NCBI RefSeq assembly: GCF_900172355.1 | Contig: NZ_FWFZ01000001.1 | Location: 186,001 to 250,000 of the forward strand | Reading direction: 5' to 3' | DNA from: Roseisalinus antarcticus | Lineage (GTDB): Bacteria; Pseudomonadota; Alphaproteobacteria; Rhodobacterales; Rhodobacteraceae | DNA length: 64,000 nucleotides | Part shown: one piece after another, positions 27,123-36,216 of the stretch | Layout of the letters: the number at the start of each line of letters is the position of its first letter | Position numbering within the stretch: position 1 is the stretch's first letter | The notes under the pieces: generated by a model | What the model was told of the DNA's origin: nothing | The model's input: only the letters and a program-made list of their open reading frames with translations | The model's database searches: none | Made by a program: the position numbers and the translations under genes

Positions 27123-27995
27123 ATGATTGCGCTCTCCGGGATCCCTCCCGACCGGCCCGTGCTGATCGCCGGGCCGACCGCCAGCGGGAAATCGGAGCTT
27201 GCCCTGCGGATCGCCGAGACCGGCGGCGGCGTCATCGTCAATGCGGATGCGATGCAGGTCTTCGAGGGCTGGCGCCTGCTGACGGCCCGGCCCGATGACG
27301 CGGCCCTCGCCCGGGCGCCGCACAGGCTTTACGGGCACGTGCCGCTTGACGGTGACTATTCCACCGGCGCCTGGCTGCGCGAGGCGCGGGCCTTCCTCGG
27401 GGGGGCCGAGCGGCCGATCCTCGTGGGCGGCACCGGGCTCTATTTCGCGGCGCTGACCGACGGGCTGGCAGAGATCCCCGCCACCCCGCCCGAGCTGCGC
27501 AGAGAGGCCGACGCCCTGCCGCTGGAGGAATTGATCGCCGGGCTCGCCCCCCGCACCGCGGCGCGCATCGACCTGCGCAACCGCGCCCGGGTCCAGCGCG
27601 CCTGGGAGGTCGCCCGCGCCACCGGGCGCGAGATGGCGGACTGGCAGGCCGACACACCCCCCCCGGACCTGCCTTTGGCGGATGCCGTGCCGCTAGTGAT
27701 GCGCCCGCAGGTGGACTGGCTGAACGCCCGCATTGCCCGCCGCTTCGACGCCATGCTGGCCGCCGGCGTGCTGGACGAGGCCGCGGTTCTGCGTCCGCGC
27801 TGGTCCCCCGGCCATCAAAGCGCCCGGGCCATCGGCGCCGCCGAACTGATCGCCCATCTGGACGGCACACTGCCTCTCGATCGGGCACGCGAGGCTGCCA
27901 TAATTGCAACACGACAATATGCGAAACGGCAGCGGACATGGTTCCGCAATCGCATGAAAAACTGGACCCCGATCCACTTGCCGTCCACAGGTTAA
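27123..27995 (+). CDS. miaA: tRNA dimethylallyltransferase MiaA
   Basis: A 290-residue enzyme that adds a dimethylallyl group to A37 of UNN-decoding tRNAs. The P-loop is [15 protein letters not shown] at about 14-28, followed by [12 protein letters not shown] and [10 protein letters not shown]. The DMAPP:tRNA region is [14 protein letters not shown] near the C-terminus. I chose ATG 27123 because it gives the usual short N-terminus; the in-frame extension upstream runs into the pyrH promoter region. Confidence 0.93.
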   Translation: MIALSGIPPDRPVLIAGPTASGKSELALRIAETGGGVIVNADAMQVFEGWRLLTARPDDAALARAPHRLYGHVPLDGDYSTGAWLREARAFLGGAERPILVGGTGLYFAALTDGLAEIPATPPELRREADALPLEELIAGLAPRTAARIDLRNRARVQRAWEVARATGREMADWQADTPPPDLPLADAVPLVMRPQVDWLNARIARRFDAMLAAGVLDEAAVLRPRWSPGHQSARAIGAAELIAHLDGTLPLDRAREAAIIATRQYAKRQRTWFRNRMKNWTPIHLPSTG

Positions 27996-28096
27996 CCACA
28001 GACTTGTCCACAGCTCTTCGCCTTTTTCGACATCTTTTGGCTTGATTGACCCGCTATCCCGACGCGACCTTGACCAAAACGAACATCGGGGACGCG

Positions 28097-28912
28097 ATGA
28101 CTCTCGCAAAGACGATCTTGGGCGTTCAGGACAACCGGCTTGACCTGCGCGCGATCGGCCATGGGGTGAACGGCTCGCGCTGGCGCACCGAAGCCATGCG
28201 CGCCCATGCAAGTCCTCGGCTGATCTTCGTGGCCAAGGGACAGGGACGGATCACCTTGGCGGGGCTGACCTCTGGCTATGGGCCCAACAACCTGCTGTTC
28301 GTGCCGGCAGGCACCATGTACGGCATGGAGGTCGGCAAGACCGTCTATGCCCAGATCCTGACCCTGCCCCTCGCGATGGCCGACGAATGGCCCGAGGAGC
28401 CGGTGCACCTGCGCCTGCGCGACGTGGTCGCCCAGAAGGAACTCGCCCAGATCTTCGACCAGCTCGAGGCAGAGCTGCGCTCGGATCGGACCGGGCACAC
28501 CCGGGCGGCGCATTACCACGCGGGCCTGCTGTCGGTCTTTTTCGAGCGGCAATGCGACGGCCTGCCCGCCGAGGACCGCCGCCAGACCAGCCAGGCGCGC
28601 CTCTCGGCGGCCTATTCCGACCTGGTCGAGCGGCGGTTCCGCAACTCGCTGGGCGTGTCGGAACTGGCCGCCGAGCTGGGCGTCACGCCGACCCACCTCA
28701 CCCGGGTCTGCAAACAGACCTGCGGGCGCTCGGCGCTGGCGATCCTGAACGACCGCATCCACTACGAGGCGCGGATCCTGCTGCGCGACACCCGCCGCCC
28801 GGTCAACGAGATCGCCAAGGGCCTGGGCTTCGCTTCGGCGGCCTATTTCACCCGCAGCTTCCAGGCCGCGGCGGGCATGACACCTTCGGCCTTCCGCAAA
28901 TCCGCCGGCTGA
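28097..28912 (+). CDS. AraC-family transcriptional regulator
   Basis: A 271-residue regulator (ATG 28097; a TTG at 28046 would add 17 residues). The N-terminal cupin-like sensing domain has GRITLAGLTSGYGPNNLLFVP. The C-terminal double HTH (about 170-271) contains VSELAAELGVTPTHLTRVCK and IAKGLGFASAAYFTRSFQAA. It sits just upstream of a peptide-type ABC transporter operon in the same direction. A perfect 14-bp tandem repeat in the spacer is the layout expected for an AraC-type site, so it probably regulates that operon. Confidence 0.9.
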   Translation: MTLAKTILGVQDNRLDLRAIGHGVNGSRWRTEAMRAHASPRLIFVAKGQGRITLAGLTSGYGPNNLLFVPAGTMYGMEVGKTVYAQILTLPLAMADEWPEEPVHLRLRDVVAQKELAQIFDQLEAELRSDRTGHTRAAHYHAGLLSVFFERQCDGLPAEDRRQTSQARLSAAYSDLVERRFRNSLGVSELAAELGVTPTHLTRVCKQTCGRSALAILNDRIHYEARILLRDTRRPVNEIAKGLGFASAAYFTRSFQAAAGMTPSAFRKSAG

Positions 28913-28972
28913 CGCGGCGCCAACGGTCCGCCCGGAAACGCGACAGACGGACCGCAGGGCGCGGCGTGTCGG

Positions 28973-29000
28973 CCCGCGACATGTCACCCGCGACATGTCA
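28973..29000 (+). promoter_or_regulatory. Tandem 14-bp direct repeat, probable AraC-type operator
   Basis: Two exact, adjacent copies of CCCGCGACATGTCA lie between the AraC gene stop and the first permease, followed by a partial AATGTCG. AraC-family proteins usually bind direct repeats. A weak TTGACC at 29039-29044 may be the -35 of the operon promoter 38 bp downstream. Confidence 0.6.
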
Positions 29001-29138
29001 AATGTCGTTTTCGAGAGCCGAAATAAGGCCCTGCGCCGTTGACCTCCGGCAAAAAAGGGGGCGCAATGGCACGAAACGGGTGAACGGGAGGGTCCGGGCA
29101 AGATGCCGGGCGAGGCCGGCGGATCAATTGGGGGCGTG

Positions 29139-30194
29139 ATGGGATTATTCATACTGCGGCGGCTCGGCGTCATGTTGCTGACCGCCCTGTGTCTCACCTT
29201 CATCGTCTTCACGCTGACGAATCTCTATCCCAACCTCGAAAAGCTGGCCAAGACCCAAGGCAGTTTCCGGATGTCGGACGAGGCGGTCACCAGCTACCTG
29301 ACCGACCGCGGCTATCTGCAATCCACGCCGGTCAAGTACGGCCAGTGGCTGGGCGTCCTGCCGGGCTGGGTGATCGAGGATCGCGACGGCACCGTCCGGT
29401 CGCGCTGTCACGGAGAGATCGAGGACGGCGCCCTGCCCGAGGACGCGGTCAGCTACTGCGGGATCCTGCAGGGCGACTGGGGCTATTCCACCCGGTTCCA
29501 GGACGACGTGAGCGCGATCATAGGCACCCGGCTGGGCCTGACGGGCAAGCTGATGTTCTGGGTGATGGTGGTGATGGTGCCCGGCGCCCTTCTGATCGGC
29601 GTGCTGGCGGGGATGCGCGAGGGATCGCGGACCGACCGGATGCTCTCGACCGCCTCGATCATCACCACCGCGACGCCGGAATACGTGTCGGGCGTGGTGT
29701 TCATCGCGGTCTTCGCCTCGTCGGCGGTGGGGTTGCAATGGTTCATCGGCTCGGCCACCAGCGCCGCCGAGGACGCCACCTTCCGCAACTTCACCCTGCC
29801 GGTGATGACCATCGCACTCTACGGCATGGGCTATATCGCCCGGATGACCCGCGCCTCGATGACCGAGGTGATGACGGCGCAATATATCCGCACCGCCCGG
29901 CTCAAGGGGGTGGCGTTCCGCAACATCGTGCTGCGCCATGCGCTGCGCAACGCGCTGATCGCGCCCTTCACGGTGATCATGCTGCAGTTCCCGTGGCTGC
30001 TGAACGGCGTGGTCATCGTCGAGACGATCTTCAACTACAAGGGCTTCGGCTGGACCCTGGTGGAGGCCGCCGGGAACAACGACATCGAGCTGCTGCTCGG
30101 CGTGTCGGTCGTGTCCGTCGTGGTCGTGCTCGTGACACAGCTGATCTCGGACATCGGCTATGTCTATCTCAACCCCCGCATCCGGATTTCGTGA
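29139..30194 (+). CDS. ABC transporter permease, DppB/OppB type with periplasmic insert
   Basis: A 351-residue permease. After the usual first helix (FILRRLGVMLLTALCLTFIVF) a roughly 100-residue periplasmic segment includes two cysteines, SRCHGEIEDG and SYCGILQGDWGYS, which could form a disulfide. The BPD_transp_1 core follows, with YIRTARLKGVAFRNIVLRHALRN containing the EAA-type loop. I chose ATG 29139 for its normal N-terminal helix; an upstream ATG at 29103 adds polar residues. It pairs with the next permease. No binding-protein gene lies in this operon. Confidence 0.9.
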   Translation: MGLFILRRLGVMLLTALCLTFIVFTLTNLYPNLEKLAKTQGSFRMSDEAVTSYLTDRGYLQSTPVKYGQWLGVLPGWVIEDRDGTVRSRCHGEIEDGALPEDAVSYCGILQGDWGYSTRFQDDVSAIIGTRLGLTGKLMFWVMVVMVPGALLIGVLAGMREGSRTDRMLSTASIITTATPEYVSGVVFIAVFASSAVGLQWFIGSATSAAEDATFRNFTLPVMTIALYGMGYIARMTRASMTEVMTAQYIRTARLKGVAFRNIVLRHALRNALIAPFTVIMLQFPWLLNGVVIVETIFNYKGFGWTLVEAAGNNDIELLLGVSVVSVVVVLVTQLISDIGYVYLNPRIRIS

Positions 30195-30207
30195 AGGAGC
30201 CCCAGAC

Positions 30208-31662
30208 ATGGAACAGCTGACCTGGACCGGATCGATCGGGATCATCCTCAACCCCATCCTGCTGGCGGTGGTCGCGGCCCTGGTGGTCGCCATCCTGGTG
30301 CAGATCGTCATGGGCTTCGCGACCCCGGCGCCTACCCTGCAATCGAACCCCGACGGCACGATCGCGGCCACCCCCGGCTTTGCCGGCGTCGCCGAACGGG
30401 CGCTGACGCTGCTGATCCTGGCGCTGGTCGCGGTGATCCTGGCCTATATCGTCGCCGGCATGGTGATGCCCTACGGCCAGGCGGGCATCATCGGCGCGGT
30501 CTCGGCCCGGTTCACGCCGGTCTGGCTGTCGCTGGCGCTGATCTTCGGCGTCTCGATCGCGACCAAGCGGAAAACGGGGCTCTACGGCAAGCTCTTCGAC
30601 AGCACGATCGGCATGATCGGCTTCGGCCTCGTGATGTTCTGGGTGCTCACGGCGATCTTCGTGGGGCTCTTCGACCTGATCGCCACCCACGATCCGCTGG
30701 CCCAGATCGTGCAGCTCAAGAACAAGGTGCCCGGCATGCCCGTGCCCGACGCCGCCGAAGAGGGGCTGTTCCCGCATTACCTTCTGGGCGGCGACAACCT
30801 CGCGCGGGATGTCTTCAGCCGCATGGTCCACGGCTCGGTCGTGGTGATGCAGATCGCCCCGCTGGCGACGCTCTTCGCGTTCATGGTCGGGATCACCCTG
30901 GGCCTGCCCGCGGGCTATTACGGCGGACGGCTGGACACGATCCTGTCTTTCCTGGCCAACCTGATCCTCGCCTTCCCGGTGATCCTTCTGTTCTACCTGC
31001 TGGTGACGCCCGAAATCATCGAGACCGGCCTGCCGAACTACATGGCCTCGATCCTCTTCGTCTTTCCCATCGTGTTCCTGGCGATCCTGCTGAACTCGCG
31101 CTTCTACACCCGGCCGACGCTGCGCACGCCGCTGCTGATCGGGGTGCTGGGCATCACCGGCTGGTTCTACCTCTCGCTCGTCTCCGAGGTGGACTCGCCA
31201 GTCCACGTCCTGCCCGGCTTCCTCGACGGCTTCGACGTCTCCAGCGGCATCCTCGTGGTCTTCGTCTCGGTGGTCTTCGTCAACTCGCCCACGGTGTTCC
31301 GCATCGTCCGAGGCCTCGCGCTCGACATCAAGACGCGGGACTACGTCGCCGCCGCCCAGACCCGCGGCGAGGGCCCATGGTACATCATGCTGTGGGAGAT
31401 CCTGCCCAATGCCCGCGGGCCCCTGATCGTCGATTTCTGCCTGCGCATCGGCTACACCACGATCCTGCTGGGCACCCTGGGCTTCTTCGGCCTGGGCCTG
31501 CCGCCCGAAAGCCCCGACTGGGGCACGACGATCAACGAGGGCCGGCGCCTGCTGTCGATCTACCCGCACCCGGCCCTGCCGCCGGCCGCCGCCCTGCTGA
31601 CCATGGTGCTGGGACTGAACCTACTGGCCGACGGCCTGCGCGAAGAAAGCCTGAAGGACTGA
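30208..31662 (+). CDS. ABC transporter permease, DppC/OppC type with extra N-terminal helices
   Basis: A 484-residue permease, much longer than DppC (about 300). Residues 1-190 hold roughly four extra hydrophobic segments. The conserved C-terminal half starts near HYLLGGDNLARDVFSRMVHGS and includes the EAA-type loop YVAAAQTRGEGPWYIMLWEI followed by LPNARGPLIV. GAAGGAGCCCC precedes the ATG at 30208. It forms the transport channel with the preceding permease. The function of the N-terminal extension is unknown. Confidence 0.9.
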   Translation: MEQLTWTGSIGIILNPILLAVVAALVVAILVQIVMGFATPAPTLQSNPDGTIAATPGFAGVAERALTLLILALVAVILAYIVAGMVMPYGQAGIIGAVSARFTPVWLSLALIFGVSIATKRKTGLYGKLFDSTIGMIGFGLVMFWVLTAIFVGLFDLIATHDPLAQIVQLKNKVPGMPVPDAAEEGLFPHYLLGGDNLARDVFSRMVHGSVVVMQIAPLATLFAFMVGITLGLPAGYYGGRLDTILSFLANLILAFPVILLFYLLVTPEIIETGLPNYMASILFVFPIVFLAILLNSRFYTRPTLRTPLLIGVLGITGWFYLSLVSEVDSPVHVLPGFLDGFDVSSGILVVFVSVVFVNSPTVFRIVRGLALDIKTRDYVAAAQTRGEGPWYIMLWEILPNARGPLIVDFCLRIGYTTILLGTLGFFGLGLPPESPDWGTTINEGRRLLSIYPHPALPPAAALLTMVLGLNLLADGLREESLKD

Positions 31663-31678
31663 TGCGAAGCACCCCCGT

Positions 31679-31726
31679 CATCTTGGCCGAAAACTCCGGG
31701 GGTCCGGGGGCCGCGCCCCCGGTCCG
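31679..31726 (+). repeat. REP-like intergenic palindrome, copy 1
   Basis: CATCTTGGCCGAAAACTCC is followed by GGGGTCC and a strong hairpin, CCGGGGGC/GCCCCCGG with a short loop. The leading phrase recurs in nearly the same form at 57272, and a related GGGTC-hairpin-GACCCC lies at 45752. No T-run follows, so it is more like a dispersed palindromic repeat than an intrinsic terminator. It lies in the 124-bp gap before the ATPase gene. Confidence 0.55.
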
Positions 31727-31786
31727 CCGCGCGCACGGCACCCCACCGCAGCCCCCCATCGCCGCCCCCCGAAGGAGCCCGGGACC

Positions 31787-33868
31787 ATGACCGACACCTA
31801 TGACGGACCGATCCTCGAGATCGACCAGCTCTCGATCTCCTTCTTCACCCGCCTGCGCGAGATCCCGGCGGTCATGGATTTCTCCTGTACCGTCCAGCCC
31901 GGCGAGGCGATGGGCTTGGTCGGCGAAAGCGGCTGCGGCAAGTCGACCGTGGCGCTCGGGGTGATGCAGGACCTTGGGGTCAACGGGCGCATCGTCGGCG
32001 GCTCTATCAAGTTCAAGGGGCAGGAGCTGAACGCCATGACCCCGGACGAGCTGCGCCGCATCCGCGGCCGCGAGATCGCGATGATCTACCAGGAGCCCAT
32101 GGCCTCGCTCAACCCGGCGATGCGGATCGGCCGCCAACTGATGGAAGTGCCGATGATCCACGAGGGCGTCTCCGAGAAGGAGGCCCGCCAGCGGGCGCTC
32201 GAAGTGGTCACCGACGTCAAGCTGCCCGACCCCGAGCGGATCCTGAAGGCCTTCCCGCACCAGCTTTCGGGCGGCCAGCAGCAGCGGATCGTGATCGCCA
32301 TGGCGCTGATGGCCAACCCCTCGCTGCTGATCCTGGACGAGCCGACCACCGCGCTCGACGTGACGGTCGAGGCGGCCGTGGTCGACCTGGTCAAGGATCT
32401 GGGCAAGAAATACGGCACCTCGATGCTGTTCATCAGCCACAACCTCGGCCTGGTGCTCGAGACCTGCGACCGGATCTGCGTGATGTATTCCGGCGAGGCC
32501 GTGGAGACCGGCTCCATCGACGATGTCTTCGACAAGATGCGCCACCCCTACACCCAGGCCCTGTTCCGCTCGATCCCGCTGCCGGGCGCCGACAAGAACG
32601 CGCGGCCGCTGGTGGCGATCCCGGGCAATTTCCCGCTGCCCCATGAGCGCCCCACGGGCTGCAACTTCGGCCCGCGCTGCGATTATTTCGAGGCCGGGCG
32701 CTGTGACGCGGGCGAGATCCCCATGGTCGGCATCGCCGGCGAGGACCGCCACGCCACCCGCTGCGTCAGGATCGACAAGATCGACTGGGACGCGCCGCTC
32801 CAGGTGACCACCGGCAAGGCCAAGCCCGAGCCGGGCAAGGTCGTCCTCAAGATCGACAATCTGCGCAAGTATTACGAGGTCGCCGCCAGCGCCCTTTTCG
32901 GCAGCGGCGAGACCAAGGTGGTCAAGGCCAACGAGACGCTCTCCTTCGAGGCCCGCGAAAGCGAGACCCTGGCCATCGTCGGCGAATCCGGCTGCGGCAA
33001 ATCCACCCTCGCCAAGGTCCTCATGGGGTTGGAGACGGCGACCGACGGCGAGATCCTGCTCGACAACAACGCGATCCAGAACACCGCCATCGAGGCGCGC
33101 GACACCAAGACCATCGCCGACATCCAGATGGTGTTCCAGAACCCGTTCGACACGCTGAACCCCTCGATGACCGTGGGCAGCCAGATCATCCGCGCGCTCG
33201 AGATCTTCGGCGTGGGCGACACCCAGGACGCCCGCCGCACCCGGATGCTGGAGCTGCTGGACCTTGTGAAACTGCCCCGCGCCTTCGCCACCCGGATGCC
33301 GCGGCAATTGTCGGGCGGCCAGAAACAGCGCGTGGGCATCGCCCGGGCGTTTGCCGGCGACGCCCGGATCGTGGTCGCCGACGAGCCGGTCTCGGCGCTC
33401 GACGTCTCGGTCCAGGCGGCGGTGACCGACCTGCTCATGGACATCCAGCGCGAGCACAAGACCACGCTCCTGTTCATCAGCCACGACCTCTCGATCGTCC
33501 GCTATCTCTCGGACCGGGTCATGGTCATGTATCTGGGCCACGTGGTGGAGCTGGGCACGACCGAGCAGGTCTTCGCCCCGCCCTACCACCCCTATACCGA
33601 GGCGCTTCTGTCCGCCGTGCCGATCGCCGACACCAGCGTCCAGAAGCGCCACATCGTGCTCGAGGGCGACATTCCCTCGGCCATGAACCCGCCCCCGGGC
33701 TGCCCGTTCCAGACCCGCTGCGGCTGGAAGTCGAAAGTGCCCGGCAGCTTGTGTGAAACGCAGGTGCCGCCGCAGGTCACCATCGCCGGCGGTCACCAGA
33801 TCAAGTGCCACCTGTCGGCCGGGGATTTCGACAGCATGGAGCCCGTGATCAAGATCGCCGCCGAATAG
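31787..33868 (+). CDS. Fused oligopeptide-type ABC ATPase (DppD-DppF fusion)
   Basis: A 693-residue protein with two complete ABC ATPase domains, each followed by an oligopeptide-transporter C-terminal (oligo_HPY) region. Walker A motifs GESGCGKST lie at 46-54 and near 399-407. Signatures LSGGQQQR and LSGGQKQR and Walker B regions LLILDEPTTALD and IVVADEPVSALD are intact, so both sites look active. Cys-rich HPY ends are GCNFGPRCDYFEAGRC and GCPFQTRCGWKS. It powers the two upstream permeases for a peptide- or opine-like solute. Confidence 0.93.
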   Translation: MTDTYDGPILEIDQLSISFFTRLREIPAVMDFSCTVQPGEAMGLVGESGCGKSTVALGVMQDLGVNGRIVGGSIKFKGQELNAMTPDELRRIRGREIAMIYQEPMASLNPAMRIGRQLMEVPMIHEGVSEKEARQRALEVVTDVKLPDPERILKAFPHQLSGGQQQRIVIAMALMANPSLLILDEPTTALDVTVEAAVVDLVKDLGKKYGTSMLFISHNLGLVLETCDRICVMYSGEAVETGSIDDVFDKMRHPYTQALFRSIPLPGADKNARPLVAIPGNFPLPHERPTGCNFGPRCDYFEAGRCDAGEIPMVGIAGEDRHATRCVRIDKIDWDAPLQVTTGKAKPEPGKVVLKIDNLRKYYEVAASALFGSGETKVVKANETLSFEARESETLAIVGESGCGKSTLAKVLMGLETATDGEILLDNNAIQNTAIEARDTKTIADIQMVFQNPFDTLNPSMTVGSQIIRALEIFGVGDTQDARRTRMLELLDLVKLPRAFATRMPRQLSGGQKQRVGIARAFAGDARIVVADEPVSALDVSVQAAVTDLLMDIQREHKTTLLFISHDLSIVRYLSDRVMVMYLGHVVELGTTEQVFAPPYHPYTEALLSAVPIADTSVQKRHIVLEGDIPSAMNPPPGCPFQTRCGWKSKVPGSLCETQVPPQVTIAGGHQIKCHLSAGDFDSMEPVIKIAAE

Positions 33869-33949
33869 GCCGGCACCAAGACAAACGGAGCCTTTCCGGA
33901 ACGTTTGGCCGCGTGACGCATTGCCTCTTTGATCAAAGGAGAGCCCGCA

Positions 33950-34789
33950 ATGCCCGATACAGACCTGTCCTGGACGAAACCGATCATGCGCACCGGCTAT
34001 GCCGGCCGCGGACTGACCTATCTTGTGGTGGCGGGATTCGCCCTCTGGGCGGTCTGGCGCGGCGGCCAGGCCGAGGGCACCGGCACCGCCCTCCAGCAAC
34101 TCGCCGCCTCCCCCTGGGGCGGGCCCGTGCTGGGCCTGATCTTCCTCGGTCTGCTGGCCTACATGATCTGGCGTCTGGTCGACGCGATCTGGGACCTGGA
34201 GGCCTACGGGTCGGGCGGCAAGGGCGCCGTGGCCCGGACCGGCATGGTCGTCACCGGCCTGATCCACGGTGCGCTCGGCCTGCTGGCCCTGTCGATCTGG
34301 ATCGGTGCGGCCTCGGGCGGCGGCGGCTCGATCGTCGAGGCGACGTCGAAGGCGATGGCCCAGCCGATGGGCCGCTGGCTGGTCGGGCTGGCGGGTCTCG
34401 CGGTGCTCGGTGCCGGGATCTATTACCTTCACAAGGCCTGGAGCGAGAATTACCGCGACCACCTGCGCGGGGCGCGGTTCACGGTCCGCTTCAACCCGGT
34501 GCTCAAGGCCGGGGTCGCGGCGCAGGGCGTGGTGGTTTCGATCATCGGCGGCTTCTTCCTGGTCGCGGCCCTTCGGGCCGATCCCTCCGAGGCGGGCGGC
34601 CTCGGCCGCGCGTTCGAATTCCTGTCGCGCCAGCCCTTCGGCCAGATCCTCGTAACGCTTCTGTGCGTGGGACTGCTCGGGTTTGCCGTCTTCTGTTTCG
34701 TCAACGCCGCCTACAGGATCATCCCGAAAGTGGCTGGTGACGACATGGTCACGCTCGGCCGCAAGCTGAAGGCCGCGGCACAGGGCTAG
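33950..34789 (+). CDS. DUF1206 membrane protein
   Basis: A 279-residue integral membrane protein with six hydrophobic helices arranged as three similar pairs, the DUF1206 architecture; repeated phrases such as ARTGMVVTGLIHGALGL mark the units. I chose ATG 33950 because AAAGGAGAGCC lies immediately upstream. Function is unknown in the family. It follows the ABC ATPase by 81 bp and may not belong to the same operon. Confidence 0.88.
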   Translation: MPDTDLSWTKPIMRTGYAGRGLTYLVVAGFALWAVWRGGQAEGTGTALQQLAASPWGGPVLGLIFLGLLAYMIWRLVDAIWDLEAYGSGGKGAVARTGMVVTGLIHGALGLLALSIWIGAASGGGGSIVEATSKAMAQPMGRWLVGLAGLAVLGAGIYYLHKAWSENYRDHLRGARFTVRFNPVLKAGVAAQGVVVSIIGGFFLVAALRADPSEAGGLGRAFEFLSRQPFGQILVTLLCVGLLGFAVFCFVNAAYRIIPKVAGDDMVTLGRKLKAAAQG

Positions 34790-34811
34790 ACCACAGGGAC
34801 AGGGCTAGACC
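34780..34811 (+). repeat. Short duplication around the DUF1206 stop codon
   Basis: ACAGGGCTAGACC occurs at 34780-34792, including the stop codon, and again at 34799-34811, a 19-bp step. It looks like a small local duplication between the convergent DUF1206 and transglycosylase genes. Confidence 0.5.
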
Positions 34812-34829
34812 GCCCGGCGCAAAGGGCCG

Positions 34830-35423
34830 TCAGCCACCCAGGATGACCCGGACATAGTTCTGGGTCTCGCGATAGGGCGGGATGCCGCCGTATTGCTGCA
34901 CGGCGCCCGGCCCGGCATTGTAGGCCGCCAGAGCCAACCGCCAGGACCGGAACGTGTTGTATTGCATCCGCAGATACCGCGCCCCGCCCTCGAGGTTCTC
35001 GGCCGGATCGTTGGGGTTCACGCCAAGGGACCGGGCGGTGTCGGGCATCAACTGAGCAAGACCGATCGCGCCCTTGTGGGACACCGCGCGCGCGTTCCAC
35101 CGGCTCTCCTGGTGGACCAGCCGCAGGAACAGCTCTTCGGGCACGCCGTGGCGCCGCGCGGCACTGCGGGCGACGTTCAGCAGCGGCCCCCGGTAGCGGC
35201 CCGAATAGGCGCCATTCACCCCTTCGGCGGCGGGCGAGCCCGGCACGATGATGGCGTTGGGCTGCAGACGCACGGAATCGGAATATTGCTGCGCCGCCCG
35301 GCCGTCGAGCACGTCGAGCTGCGAGCGCGACAGTGCCGAGCGGTTCGACGACGACAGGGTCTGGGCGGCCAGCGGGGCAGCCGAGACAATTGCCACCAGT
35401 GACACTCCGATCAATCTCCGCAT
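34830..35423 (-). CDS. Secreted lytic transglycosylase (SLT domain)
   Basis: A 197-residue exported protein. The signal peptide is about 1-21 (cleavage after LAA). The SLT catalytic domain is in the C-terminal half: the catalytic Glu is E106 in [14 protein letters not shown], followed by [13 protein letters not shown] and [13 protein letters not shown]. It cleaves peptidoglycan glycan strands non-hydrolytically in the periplasm. The domain is short, as in VirB1/Slt-like stand-alone enzymes. It converges on the DUF1206 gene and diverges from ssb. Confidence 0.92.
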   Translation of the reverse strand: MRRLIGVSLVAIVSAAPLAAQTLSSSNRSALSRSQLDVLDGRAAQQYSDSVRLQPNAIIVPGSPAAEGVNGAYSGRYRGPLLNVARSAARRHGVPEELFLRLVHQESRWNARAVSHKGAIGLAQLMPDTARSLGVNPNDPAENLEGGARYLRMQYNTFRSWRLALAAYNAGPGAVQQYGGIPPYRETQNYVRVILGG

Positions 35424-35580
35424 CTTCGACCCCTTCGCGCATCGCTCCGGCGGCCACCTTACCCGAGTTTGCCAATTAGGCTAGCCCGTCAGGGTAAATG
35501 GCCTGTTAACCGTGGCCGTGGGACCCTAGTCTGCGGCAACGATTCGACCGGAACAACACGATCAGGACAGGGAGCAGACG

Positions 35581-36117
35581 ATGGCTGGCAGCGTGAACAA
35601 GGTGATCCTTATCGGCAATCTGGGCCGCGATCCCGAGGTCCGGACCTTCCAGAACGGCGGCAAGGTCTGCAACCTGCGCATCGCCACGTCCGAGAACTGG
35701 AAGGACCGCAATACCGGCGAGCGGCGCGAGAAGACCGAGTGGCATTCGGTCGCCATCTTCTCGGAACCGCTGGCCCGGGTGGCCGAGCAATATCTGCGCA
35801 AGGGCTCCAAGGTCTATATCGAGGGCCAGCTCGAGACCCGCAAATGGCAGGATCAATCGGGCGCCGACCGCTATTCGACCGAGGTGGTGCTGCGGCCCTA
35901 TACCTCGACCTTGACGATGCTCGACGGGCGCGGCGAAGGCGGTGGCGCGGGCGGTGGCGCGGGCGGTGGCGGCGGCTACAGCGATGACCGTGGCGGTGGC
36001 TACGGCTCGGGCGGCGGCGGCTACGGTGGCCCGTCCTCGGGCGGCGGCCCTTCGGATGGCGGCAGCGGTGGCGGCTACGGCAGCGGCGGCGATATCGACG
36101 ACGAGATCCCGTTCTGA
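35581..36117 (+). CDS. ssb: Single-stranded DNA-binding protein
   Basis: A 178-residue SSB. The OB fold spans about 1-110 ([19 protein letters not shown] at the start), followed by a disordered Gly/Ser/Tyr linker and the acidic tip DIDDEIPF that recruits partner proteins such as RecG, encoded elsewhere in this window. It protects single-stranded DNA in replication and repair. The 157-bp upstream gap, shared with the divergent transglycosylase gene, should hold its promoter. Confidence 0.96.
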   Translation: MAGSVNKVILIGNLGRDPEVRTFQNGGKVCNLRIATSENWKDRNTGERREKTEWHSVAIFSEPLARVAEQYLRKGSKVYIEGQLETRKWQDQSGADRYSTEVVLRPYTSTLTMLDGRGEGGGAGGGAGGGGGYSDDRGGGYGSGGGGYGGPSSGGGPSDGGSGGGYGSGGDIDDEIPF

Positions 36118-36127
36118 TCCGCGCCCA

Positions 36128-36216
36128 CGCGAGGCTCTGACCCTCGCGGCGCAAACCGACACCCCCGCGAGGGCCCAGGCCGGCCGAGACGCAAGCGCGG
36201 CCCCGCCGAGGCGGGG
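36128..36216. terminator. Hairpin pair between convergent ssb and aroB
   Basis: Two stems lie in the gap: CGCGAGG/CCTCGCG (36128-36148, loop of 7) and CCCCGCC/GGCGGGG (36201-36216, loop of 2, touching the aroB stop). Neither is followed by a clear T-run, so they are at best weak or Rho-assisted terminators. Confidence 0.35.
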
